A stretch of 22,749 bases of DNA, taken from the NCBI GenBank assembly GCA_903917505.1, contig CAIXAY010000330.1:1-22749 (forward strand), in the 5' to 3' direction. Both the position numbers and the translations under genes were made by a program. The notes beneath the pieces are model-generated. The model ran no database searches. It saw only the letters and a program-made list of their open reading frames with translations, and had not been told where the DNA came from. How positions within the stretch are numbered: the first letter of the stretch is position 1; each line of letters starts with the position of its first letter. Shown here piece by piece: positions 1 through 6,530 of the stretch. Source of the DNA: an uncultured beta proteobacterium (GTDB lineage Bacteria; Pseudomonadota; Gammaproteobacteria; Burkholderiales; Rhodocyclaceae).

Positions 1-867
1 GCGCTTGAGCATCAGCGCCGCGTCGTTGACCGCGGTGGCTCCGCCCGAGCATTCCAGCACGTAGTGCGCGCCGCCATTGGTGTATTCCATGACCTTGGCA
101 ACGGCGTCCTCGTTGTTGACGTTGACGGTGTGGTCGGCGCCGAGGCGGCGACCGATTTCCAGGCGATTGTCGCGCGTACCGGTAAGGATCACTTCGCTGG
201 CGCCTAGCGCCTTGGCCACGGCCACGCCCATCAGGCCGATCGGACCGGGGCCGATGACGACGACCGACTGGCCAGCGATCAGGCCGCCCATCGAATCAAG
301 GCCGTACATCGCCGTGCCGGCGGTGACGATCAAGGTCGCCTCTTCGTCGCTCATGTCGGGCGGAACGTGGGCCAGGGTGTTGATGTTGTTGACAATATAT
401 TCGGCGAAGGCGCCGTCGGTGGTAAAGCCGTTGGCGCGATGCCCCTTGTTGACCTCACCATAGTTCTTGCCGTAGTTCAGGCACGACGTATACATGCCCT
501 CGCGGCAGCGCTCGCAACGGCCGCAACCGTTGTGCACCTCGACCGTCACGCGGTCGCCGACCGCATACTCGTCGACGGCGGCGCCGAGTTTGACGACGGT
601 GCCCATGTACTCGTGCCCCGGCGTGAAGTTCTTGTTGAACGGCAGCCCGCCCTCGATCATCGCCGGCAAGCCCTTGTAGATGATTTCGAGATCGGTGCCA
701 CAGACGGCGATGGCGTCGATGCGTATCAGCACTTCGGCCGCGCCCGGTTGCGGCACCGCCTTCTGAACCAGGGCCAGTTGGCCCGGGTCACCCAGGACCC
801 AGGCTTTCATGGTGGCGGGGATTTCGTAGCTCTTCTTGGTGAAAGGCGCTTCTCTGGCTGCGTTCAT
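1..867 (-). CDS. Zinc-dependent alcohol dehydrogenase (MDR family), 3' end outside window
   Basis: This frame is open for 289 codons and runs off the left edge, so the C-terminus is missing. It is a medium-chain NAD(P)-dependent alcohol/polyol dehydrogenase. Catalytic zinc ligands are Cys56 (AVCGTD) and His85-Glu86 (GHE). The structural zinc site is Cys115, Cys118, Cys121 and Cys129. The Rossmann glycine motif GPGPIGLMG is at about 206-214. The ATG at 867 is chosen because AGGAGA lies 6 nt upstream. The catalytic domain itself seems to begin only at about residue 20 (MKAWVL), leaving a 19-residue N-terminal extension. That extension closely matches the one on the aldehyde dehydrogenase encoded at 2144-3706. 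The gene is divergent from an AraC regulator and preceded by a promoter block also found before the transketolase genes, so it probably reduces or oxidises an intermediate of the same pathway. The substrate is unknown; sorbitol- and threonine-dehydrogenase-like annotations are both possible. Confidence 0.9.
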   Translation of the reverse strand, partial: MNAAREAPFTKKSYEIPATMKAWVLGDPGQLALVQKAVPQPGAAEVLIRIDAIAVCGTDLEIIYKGLPAMIEGGLPFNKNFTPGHEYMGTVVKLGAAVDEYAVGDRVTVEVHNGCGRCERCREGMYTSCLNYGKNYGEVNKGHRANGFTTDGAFAEYIVNNINTLAHVPPDMSDEEATLIVTAGTAMYGLDSMGGLIAGQSVVVIGPGPIGLMGVAVAKALGASEVILTGTRDNRLEIGRRLGADHTVNVNNEDAVAKVMEYTNGGAHYVLECSGGATAVNDAALMLKR

Positions 868-932
868 GACGCTCTCCTGTGTCTGGTTGAATGATTGACC
901 GCGCGCTGAGCACGGGTGCGGTATCGATTCAT

Positions 933-960
933 TAAATAGTCATCGGCGCCGAGGCGCAAG
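933..960 (-). promoter_or_regulatory. Predicted promoter of the zinc alcohol dehydrogenase
   Basis: On the minus strand CTTGCG (955-960) and TATTTA (933-938) are separated by 16 bp. The same arrangement, CTTGCA-N16-TATTAA, occurs in front of the split transketolase at 6344-6371. The -35 is poor, which fits an activator-dependent promoter, and the conserved block at 969-1019 lies immediately upstream. Transcription from here would leave a leader of about 60 nt before the ATG at 867. The promoter is predicted from sequence only. Confidence 0.5.
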
Positions 961-968
961 CCCGTGAC

Positions 969-1019
969 GCCATATGCATGGATACGTTAAAGAGTTTCGT
1001 TGAATCCTCCAATCGGCGG
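969..1019 (-). repeat. Duplicated regulatory block, copy A (probable AraC-family operator)
   Basis: This 51-bp block matches 6380-6430 at 47 of 51 positions without gaps. Weaker similarity continues downstream through the -35/-10 region and into the leader, to about 887 here and 6295 in copy B. Both copies have the same orientation and the same distance to a minus-strand -10. The araC gene at 1127 is right beside this copy, so the block is the best candidate for that regulator's binding site, placed just upstream of the -35 as for an activator. The assignment to this regulator is inferred. Confidence 0.7.
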
Positions 1020-1065
1020 AAACACCGCGTGATCCCCGGGGCAGCCTGGCGCTGCCGCTGACGGC

Positions 1066-1093
1066 TTGACAAGCGCCGGATCAGGCGGATACT
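1066..1093 (+). promoter_or_regulatory. Predicted araC promoter
   Basis: TTGACA (1066-1071) and GATACT (1088-1093) are separated by 16 bp, with the ATG of the AraC-type gene at 1127. The -35 lies within the short dyad GCTTG-A-CAAGC (1065-1075), which could bind a repressor or the regulator itself. No transcript data are available. Confidence 0.4.
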
Positions 1094-1126
1094 TCGCGCG
1101 ATGATCGCTGCAAATCCCGGGACCCC

Positions 1127-2044
1127 ATGACCTCAATCGCCGCGTGCCAGGAAGAAATAAAGACCTACCGCATGGTCGAGCGCTCGGACCGGCTCGACTT
1201 CGAAATCCGCAGCAACAAGGTTCGCCCGCCGGTAACCACGCCGCACCGCCATGAGTTCTTCCAGATCGAAGCCAATGTCGCCGGCGAGGCTTACCACGTC
1301 ATCAACGGCCGGCGCTGCCTCTACCCCGACCGCTCGCTGATCTTCGTTCTGCCTTATCGCGTGCACTGCGCGATGCATGGCCCGGCGAATCCCGAATACC
1401 ACGTCATCAATTTTGCCGCGAACTTCCTGCGCCAGGACTTCAAGCTCTCGCCGCTCGAAATGGAGGGCGCGTCGACGGCCCGATATCCGGAACTGATCCC
1501 CTTCCTCTACGAGGGCTACGTCGACTTCACATTTACCGAGCGGGAGTTTTCACATATCAACGACATCATCGCGCGGCTCACGCACTTGCATCAACACCGG
1601 ACCCTGGGGACCATGGAGAGAGTGCGTGGCGGTCTGCTCGAACTGATCGGCTTCGCCGTTGAATGCCACGCCCCGACCCTGGAAGCGCTGGCCGAGAACC
1701 AGACTTTCAAGCAGGGCCGCTCGGACGCCCTGCAACGAGTGCTGACTTTCATCGACGCCAATCTGAGTCGGGATATCTCCCTGGACGAAGTCGCCGAAGG
1801 CGCTTTCCTGTCACGCAATTACCTGTCGCAATTGCTCAAGAAACAGACGGGAATGGCATTTATCGAATGGCTGACCGCGCGCCGGATGGAACAGGCGCAG
1901 CACCTCCTCGCGCATACGGTCGAGCGCATCTCGGGAATCGCGAACTCGATCGGCTTTGCCGACGAGGCCTATTTCACGCGCCGCTTCAGGCAGCGCTTCC
2001 GGCAGTCGCCGAGCGAATACCGCAAGTCGATGCGCCAGGGCTAA
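1127..2044 (+). CDS. AraC-family transcriptional regulator
   Basis: This is a 305-residue AraC/XylS regulator. Residues about 20-110 look like the cupin-type sensor domain; a histidine-containing stretch near residue 40 (TPHRHEFFQIE) is typical. Residues 216-302 form the double helix-turn-helix domain, with the second helix region ending in the family signature GFADEAYFTRRFRQRFRQSP. The ATG at 1127 is the first in frame; its ribosome binding site is weak (CCCGGGA). The gene is divergent from the zinc alcohol dehydrogenase and separated from it by 259 bp that contain the duplicated block. It most likely activates the dehydrogenase and transketolase transcription units in response to the pathway substrate or an intermediate. 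The inducer cannot be told from sequence. Downstream, paired hairpins separate it from the convergent aldehyde dehydrogenase gene. Confidence 0.93.
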   Translation: MTSIAACQEEIKTYRMVERSDRLDFEIRSNKVRPPVTTPHRHEFFQIEANVAGEAYHVINGRRCLYPDRSLIFVLPYRVHCAMHGPANPEYHVINFAANFLRQDFKLSPLEMEGASTARYPELIPFLYEGYVDFTFTEREFSHINDIIARLTHLHQHRTLGTMERVRGGLLELIGFAVECHAPTLEALAENQTFKQGRSDALQRVLTFIDANLSRDISLDEVAEGAFLSRNYLSQLLKKQTGMAFIEWLTARRMEQAQHLLAHTVERISGIANSIGFADEAYFTRRFRQRFRQSPSEYRKSMRQG

Positions 2045-2054
2045 GTCTGAGGTT

Positions 2055-2086
2055 GCCGGCATACCGGCGAAAGCCGGTATGCCGGC
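2055..2086. terminator. Long GC-rich hairpin between convergent genes (REP-like or terminator)
   Basis: A perfect inverted repeat has 14-bp arms (left 2055-2068, right 2073-2086) and a GAAA loop. It lies 10 bp after the araC stop and before the end of the convergent aldehyde dehydrogenase gene, so it could end transcripts from both sides. No T-run follows. With the hairpin at 2110-2129 it has the look of a dispersed REP-type palindromic element. Confidence 0.55.
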
Positions 2087-2109
2087 GCTGCGGTGAATTT
2101 CCCTCCCGG

Positions 2110-2129
2110 ACCCCGGCCTTCGCCGGGGT
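2110..2129. repeat. Second palindrome, REP-like
   Basis: ACCCCGGC and GCCGGGGT flank a CTTC loop, giving an 8-bp stem, 24 bp downstream of the first hairpin. GC-rich palindromes of this style recur in intergenic spaces of many beta- and gammaproteobacteria. Only one copy of this kind is seen in the window, so the repeat nature is inferred. Confidence 0.4.
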
Positions 2130-2143
2130 GACGACTGCAAATA

Positions 2144-3706
2144 TCAATCGCGGGTCAGCGTCCCATCCCAGGTCGACACGGCTTTGCGCGAGTCCTCTTC
2201 CGTAAACCACACCGAAGTGACGGCCTTGGTCTCGGTGAAGAAGGCGACGCCGTCCTTGCCCATGGCATGCAGGTCGCCGAAAAAGGAATCCTTGTGCCCG
2301 GTGAACGGGAAGATCGAGAAAGGCACCGGGATGCCGACGTTGATCCCGACCATGCCGCCGTGCGTGCGCTTGGCAAATTCGCGGGCGTAGCGGCCCGAGG
2401 TCGTGTAGATGCACGAGCCGTTGGCGAAGCGGTTGGCGTTCATGATCGCCAGGCCTTCTTCGAAGTCCTTGACGCGTTTGATGCAAGTCACCGGCCCGAA
2501 GATTTCGTCGTTGCCCACCGAGTGTTCGGGCTTGACGTTGTCGAAGATCGTCGGGCCAACAAAATAGCCGTTTTCAAAGCCGGCAACCGAGGCATTGCGG
2601 CCATCGAGCACCAGTTCCGCACCTTCGGCAACACCCTGGTTGATCGCGGCGACCACCGAGGCCTTCTGCCCGGCGGAAGCCAGCGGGCCGAGCTGCGATT
2701 CGGGCCGGTAGGCGGCGCCGAGGCGCAGTTCCAGAGCCTTCTTCTTGAGCAGGGCGACGAACTCGTCGGCGATCGATTCCTGCACGCAGATCACCGGCAA
2801 GGCCATGCAGCGCTGTCCGGCACAACCGTAGGTCGAGTTGATGATGCCGGCGACGCTCCTTTCGAGTACCGCGTCTTCCATCACCAGCGCATGGTTCTTG
2901 GCTTCGCACAGGGCTTGGACGCGTTTGCCGGCGGCAGCGGCGGTCTGGTAGATGTGCAGGCCGACCGAGGTCGAGCCGACGAAGGTCACGCCCTTGACCA
3001 GCCGGTTGGAGAGTAGGCTGTCGGCCTCGACGCGGCTGCAGGTCACGAGGTTGACCACGCCCTTGGGCAGGCCGGCTTCGATCAGCAGTTCGAGCATGCG
3101 CATCGCGGTCTGCGGGACCATCGAGGCGGCTTTCAACACGAAGGTGTTGCCGGTGGTGATGCAGAACGGCAGCATCCAGCCCATCGGGATCATCGCCGGG
3201 AAGTTGTACGGAGCGATACCGACGAAGACGCCGAGCGGTTCGCGGAAGGACACGGTGTCGTAACCGGGCGCGACGTTCATGCAGGTGTCGCCCTGCATCA
3301 GGTAGGGAGTGGCGCACGCGCACTCGACCACTTCGATGGCTTTCAGGACGTCGCCCTTGGCTTCGGCGAGGACCTTGCCCATCTCGGTGGCGAGCAGCGT
3401 CGTGAGTTCGTCGAGGTTCTTGTCGAGCAGGGCCTTGAAGCGGAACATCAACTGGACGCGCTGCGGAATCGGCGTGTCAGCCCAGGCCGGGAAAGCCGCG
3501 GCGGCGGCCGCAACGGCGGCATCGACTTCGCCTTGCGTGCAGCACGGCGCTTCGGCGATCTGCACGCCGAGGCTCGGATTCATCACCGGCATGTACTTCG
3601 TCGTGGCCGAGGCAATCCACTCGTTGTTGATGCAGAACTTCAACCGCTTGATCGCGGGAATTTCCGGATTCTTCTTGCTGAAAGGCGCTTCAGTTACTGC
3701 ACTCAT
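2144..3706 (-). CDS. mmsA: CoA-acylating (methylmalonate-semialdehyde-type) aldehyde dehydrogenase
   Basis: This 520-residue aldehyde dehydrogenase is of the MmsA/IolA class, which oxidises an aldehyde to an acyl-CoA with NAD+. Class marks are APYNFPAMIPMGWMLP (about 165-180), AKNH (269-272), the catalytic cysteine Cys300 in GCAGQRC, and a C-terminal FPFTGHKDSFFGDLH stretch. The general-base glutamate of ordinary ALDHs is absent: the aligned position is Leu266, within LCEAKNH, where typical MmsA has NMGAKNH. The ATG at 3706 is chosen because AAAGGA lies 9 nt upstream; the frame stays open further up only inside the upstream isomerase gene. Residues 1-18 are an extension nearly identical to that of the zinc alcohol dehydrogenase. 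The gene lies 49 nt after the isomerase, probably in the same operon. MmsA class is well supported. The substrate may be malonate semialdehyde, sulfoacetaldehyde or another C2-C4 aldehyde. Confidence 0.9.
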   Translation of the reverse strand: MSAVTEAPFSKKNPEIPAIKRLKFCINNEWIASATTKYMPVMNPSLGVQIAEAPCCTQGEVDAAVAAAAAAFPAWADTPIPQRVQLMFRFKALLDKNLDELTTLLATEMGKVLAEAKGDVLKAIEVVECACATPYLMQGDTCMNVAPGYDTVSFREPLGVFVGIAPYNFPAMIPMGWMLPFCITTGNTFVLKAASMVPQTAMRMLELLIEAGLPKGVVNLVTCSRVEADSLLSNRLVKGVTFVGSTSVGLHIYQTAAAAGKRVQALCEAKNHALVMEDAVLERSVAGIINSTYGCAGQRCMALPVICVQESIADEFVALLKKKALELRLGAAYRPESQLGPLASAGQKASVVAAINQGVAEGAELVLDGRNASVAGFENGYFVGPTIFDNVKPEHSVGNDEIFGPVTCIKRVKDFEEGLAIMNANRFANGSCIYTTSGRYAREFAKRTHGGMVGINVGIPVPFSIFPFTGHKDSFFGDLHAMGKDGVAFFTETKAVTSVWFTEEDSRKAVSTWDGTLTRD

Positions 3707-3755
3707 GGCTGTTTCCTTTGGTCTGGTTGATTCTTGACGCGACTCGCAATACGCT

Positions 3756-4385
3756 TTATGCCCAGCGCCGCCGCAATGCGGCCAGCACGGCCGGCTCGGT
3801 CGCGTTGCCGTCCGACAGCAGTTCCTTGATTCCCGGATAGTTGATCGCCGGCAGCAGAATTTCGGCCGGCATGGCATCGACGATTTCGTCCATGCCGCGA
3901 TGCGCCAGGCCCGAAACCGTTTCCAGCAGTTCACGCGATTTCCCCTGCGATTCCTTGCGGTGCTCCGGATAGCCCGAACCCCAGCTCTGCGCAAACAACT
4001 GGTCGAAAATGAAACCGAGATTCTTGTCCGCGGCCCAGCCATAGCCGAGGTTCAGCGCCAGACTGACGCAGTTGCCGGCGTTGATCTGGGGAAAGAGAAA
4101 AGCGTCGAGCGGCGTCTGAATCAGCCCGCAAACGACATGCGGAAACTGCATCGAAGAATTGAGGAAGCCGACGCCGGTGCCGCAGCCGCCGACGACCAGG
4201 TCGACCCGGCCGCTGGCCAGAAAGAGCCCGGCCAGGAGTCCGGTGTGGACGTAGGTCAGTTCCGGCGCCTGGCCGCCCTTCTTCATACCGCAGTTGATGA
4301 TATCGTGGCCGCGGCCTGCGATGGCGCGGACGATGTCCGCGTTACGATCGGCGGCGCTCGTTTCGTTGATGATCGCAATTCTCAT
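3756..4385 (-). CDS. RpiB/LacA/LacB-family sugar isomerase
   Basis: A 209-residue protein of the ribose-5-phosphate isomerase B / galactose-6-phosphate isomerase fold, longer than classical RpiB (about 150). The N-terminal strand MRIAIINETS and the motif VVGGCGTGVG match the family; Cys68 aligns with the RpiB catalytic cysteine. The usual active-site histidine of the QHN motif is replaced (QIN, Ile101-Asn102), and a C-terminal tail of about 60 residues follows, so the substrate is probably not ribose 5-phosphate. The ATG at 4385 has a GAGGGG ribosome site. The gene is 26 nt downstream of the C-terminal transketolase half, so it should be co-transcribed. In known transketolase-based pathways such an enzyme converts a C4 aldose (sulfoerythrose or erythrose phosphate) to the ketose, which is a plausible job here but not shown. 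Confidence 0.85.
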   Translation of the reverse strand: MRIAIINETSAADRNADIVRAIAGRGHDIINCGMKKGGQAPELTYVHTGLLAGLFLASGRVDLVVGGCGTGVGFLNSSMQFPHVVCGLIQTPLDAFLFPQINAGNCVSLALNLGYGWAADKNLGFIFDQLFAQSWGSGYPEHRKESQGKSRELLETVSGLAHRGMDEIVDAMPAEILLPAINYPGIKELLSDGNATEPAVLAALRRRWA

Positions 4386-4411
4386 TTTTTCACCCCTCTT
4401 GATAAACTGTT

Positions 4412-5365
4412 TTAGCGAAAATCCGGCAGCGACAGGAGTTCCTGCGCTTGTCTGGCGAGGCCGTCGGCGTCCATGCCGAAACCGGCGAATATCGCATTGT
4501 CATCGCCCGATTCCATGAACACGTCCGGGAAGCCGGCGCGGCGCACCAGGCAGGGCGAGCGCTCGGCGACGACTTCGCAGACGGCGCCGCCGAGACCGCC
4601 GATGACCGAATGGTTTTCCACCGTCAGGATCCGCCCGCACTCGCGCGCCGCCTTGACCACCGCGTCGGAATCGAAGGGCTTGATCGTGCCGAAATGCAGC
4701 ACGCGCGCGCGAATTCCGAGCCTGGCCAATTTCTCGGCCGCTTGCAGCGCGGTCGGCGTCATCATGCCCTCGCTGCAAATCGCCAGATCGTCGCCGTCGG
4801 TCAGTTGGGCGGCCTTGCCGGCGACCGGCTTCCAGCCCGCGTCAAAGATCACCGGCACTTCGCAGCGCACCGTGCGCAGATAGACCGGGCCCGGCGTCTG
4901 CATCGCCAGATCGGTCATGGCGATGGTTTCCACCGCATCGGCCGGGCAGAAGATCGTCATGTTCGGCATGGCGCGCATGACGGCGATGTCCTGCACCGAC
5001 GAGTGCGTCCCGCCGCCGCGTCCGGACGGCAAGCCACCGTAGGAGGCGTTGAGTTTGACCGGCAGATCGGCGTAAGCCACCGAAACCCGGATCTGGTCGA
5101 GGGCGCGCTTGGCGAGGAATACGGCGAAAGCGGAAACCCACGGCGTGTAGCCGCAACTGGCCATGCCGGCGGCGGCGCAAACGGTATTGGCTTCGGCGAT
5201 GCCCATTTCATAAAAACGGTCGGGATAGGCTTTTCGGAAGCCGGCGGTCTGCGTCGAGGTGCACACGTCCGGATCGAACACCACCATCTGCGGATACTTG
5301 TCGGCAATGGCGATCAGTCCTTGTCCGAAGGCGTTGCGCTGGGCGATCATCTCTCCCTTGTTCAT
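4412..5365 (-). CDS. Transketolase, C-terminal subunit (pyrimidine-binding plus C domain)
   Basis: This 317-residue protein corresponds to the second half of transketolase. The thiamine-activating glutamate lies in YEMGIAEANTV (near residue 58), and the GRGGGTHSSVQD region (about 115-126) matches the transketolase substrate channel. The last 120 residues form the transketolase C domain (VENHSVIGGLGGAVCEVV). It starts at an ATG that overlaps the stop codon of the N-terminal subunit by ATGA, with AAGGAG 9 nt upstream. The two chains are therefore made together and should assemble as an alpha2beta2 enzyme. Split transketolases are normal in archaea and many bacteria and are common as pathway-specific copies outside the pentose phosphate route. 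The donor here is unknown; the transferred unit is expected to be a two-carbon ketol. Confidence 0.93.
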   Translation of the reverse strand: MNKGEMIAQRNAFGQGLIAIADKYPQMVVFDPDVCTSTQTAGFRKAYPDRFYEMGIAEANTVCAAAGMASCGYTPWVSAFAVFLAKRALDQIRVSVAYADLPVKLNASYGGLPSGRGGGTHSSVQDIAVMRAMPNMTIFCPADAVETIAMTDLAMQTPGPVYLRTVRCEVPVIFDAGWKPVAGKAAQLTDGDDLAICSEGMMTPTALQAAEKLARLGIRARVLHFGTIKPFDSDAVVKAARECGRILTVENHSVIGGLGGAVCEVVAERSPCLVRRAGFPDVFMESGDDNAIFAGFGMDADGLARQAQELLSLPDFR

Positions 5366-6216
5366 TCCCCGATCTCCTTCATCGACAGCGCAAATTCGCG
5401 GTCATTGGGCGCTTTGCCGTGCCATTCGTATTGACCTTCCATGAACGAGACGCCTTTGCCCTTGACCGTTCGGGCGACGACCGCCACCGGCCCGTCAGCG
5501 GCCATTTCCCGCGCTTTTTCCAGCGTATCGACGAGGCCCTGCATGGCATGGCCGTCGGTCTCGAGAACGCTCCAGCCGAACGCCCGCCATTTGTCCGCGA
5601 GCGGCTCGACGCTGACGGCGTCCGCCGTGGTCGATGCCAGTTGCACCCCGTTGAGGTCGATGATCGCCACCAGGCCAGGCAGTTGCCTGGCGCCGGCATA
5701 GAGCGCCGCTTCCCAGACCTGGCCCTCCTGTTGTTCGCCATCGCCCATCAGCACGAAGGTCTTGCAGTTGCCCATCGCCGGCGTTCTTGCCGCGGCCAGT
5801 GCGATGCCGATCGCGCACGACAGGCCCTGCCCGAGCGAGCCGGACGACATGTCGACGCCGGGCGTCTTGTGCATGTCCGGGTGTGCCTGCAGGATGCTGC
5901 CCAGCGAATCGAAGGTATCGAGTGCCGCCAGCGGAAAATAGCCGCGTAGCGCCAGGGTGGCGTAATAACCGGGCGAGGCGTGGCCTTTGGACAGGATGAA
6001 GCGATCGCGGTCGGGGCGCGGCGTGACGAGATCGCGATTGCGCAACACCCGGAAAAACAGCGCGGTCAGGATGTCGGCTTCGGAGAGCGAGCCGCCGGTG
6101 TGGCCCATGCCGGCATGGTGCGTGGTTTGCAGGATCAGGCGGCGAACCGCTTTGGCTTGCACGGCAAGCTCCGCCACGCTCAAGGCCGCCGGCGCAACTG
6201 AAATGGGGCATGACAT
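5362..6216 (-). CDS. Transketolase, N-terminal subunit (thiamine diphosphate domain)
   Basis: A 284-residue thiamine diphosphate-binding half of transketolase. The metal and diphosphate motif GDGEQQEG...DLNGVQ is intact, and the SKGHASPGYYATLALRGYF stretch is typical of the family. The ATG at 6216 is used because GGGAG lies 7 nt upstream; further upstream is the leader region. It is the first gene of the apparent operon tktN-tktC-isomerase-aldehyde dehydrogenase. Upstream lies copy B of the duplicated regulatory block, with its own -35/-10, linking it to the zinc alcohol dehydrogenase promoter. Relatives with known roles include the apulose-4-phosphate transketolase (AptAB) and the sulfo-sugar transketolase (SqwGH). 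Sequence inspection does not discriminate among these. Confidence 0.93.
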   Translation of the reverse strand: MSCPISVAPAALSVAELAVQAKAVRRLILQTTHHAGMGHTGGSLSEADILTALFFRVLRNRDLVTPRPDRDRFILSKGHASPGYYATLALRGYFPLAALDTFDSLGSILQAHPDMHKTPGVDMSSGSLGQGLSCAIGIALAAARTPAMGNCKTFVLMGDGEQQEGQVWEAALYAGARQLPGLVAIIDLNGVQLASTTADAVSVEPLADKWRAFGWSVLETDGHAMQGLVDTLEKAREMAADGPVAVVARTVKGKGVSFMEGQYEWHGKAPNDREFALSMKEIGE

Positions 6217-6242
6217 TGAAGTTCTCCCTGTTTTGGCTTTGC

Positions 6243-6274
6243 TGCACCGCCCTTTCGGGCGCATTGCCGGTGCA
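6243..6274 (-). promoter_or_regulatory. Hairpin in the transketolase leader
   Basis: In the about 120-nt leader before the transketolase start, outer arms TGCAC/GTGCA enclose an inner CGCCC-GAAA-GGGCG stem (plus-strand arms at 6243-6247, 6248-6252, 6257-6261 and 6270-6274). It may shape mRNA stability or a small attenuator. No known riboswitch class is recognised. The function is speculative. Confidence 0.25.
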
Positions 6275-6343
6275 ATGCCTTCGCGCCCTGGCAACGGTTT
6301 GAATGGTCAGCCGCGCGATGCCCCGGACACGGTATCGGCTCAT

Positions 6344-6371
6344 TTAATAGCCATCGTGCCGGGCGTGCAAG
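6344..6371 (-). promoter_or_regulatory. Predicted promoter of the split-transketolase operon
   Basis: CTTGCA (6366-6371) and TATTAA (6344-6349), read on the minus strand, are 16 bp apart, with the same spacing and flanks as the alcohol dehydrogenase promoter at 933-960. Transcription would start near 6337, giving a leader of about 120 nt. The conserved block 6380-6430 lies directly upstream of the -35, as expected for an AraC-type activator site. Confidence 0.5.
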
Positions 6372-6379
6372 TCAACGCG

Positions 6380-6430
6380 GCCATGTGCATGGATACGTGT
6401 AAGAGTTTCGTTGAATCATCCAATCGGCGG
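6380..6430 (-). repeat. Duplicated regulatory block, copy B
   Basis: This block is identical at 47 of 51 positions to 969-1019; the four differences are scattered. It lies between the predicted transketolase promoter (minus) and the predicted xdhC promoter (plus, -35 at 6435), so a protein bound here could affect both directions. The most likely ligand is the AraC regulator encoded at 1127-2044, 4.3 kb away. Confidence 0.7.
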
Positions 6431-6434
6431 CGGC

Positions 6435-6462
6435 TTCGCGCGCGGCCAAGCGTGCCTATAAT
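6435..6462 (+). promoter_or_regulatory. Predicted xdhC promoter
   Basis: A perfect TATAAT lies at 6457-6462, 16 bp after a poor -35 (TTCGCG, 6435-6440). The -35 is 5 bp from copy B of the regulatory block. Just downstream, GTTCG and CGAAC (6468-6472 and 6480-6484) form a small dyad across the expected start site. Predicted only. Confidence 0.45.
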
Positions 6463-6530
6463 GGGCCGTTCGAAGTTGCCGAACACTCGGCCGCGCGACC
6501 GCCGGCCGGGAACAGCAGGGAGCTGCATCG

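Noticed and set aside
1..3706. Bacterial microcompartment encapsulation peptides as explanation of the shared dehydrogenase N-termini
   Set aside because: No shell protein genes are in the window, and the segment is proline-rich and not an amphipathic helix. Kept only as an unexplained shared tag.
3707..4042. Fusion of the aldehyde dehydrogenase to an upstream 112-codon segment in the same frame
   Set aside because: The segment is an out-of-frame reading of the isomerase gene, and a good ribosome site precedes the ATG at 3706.
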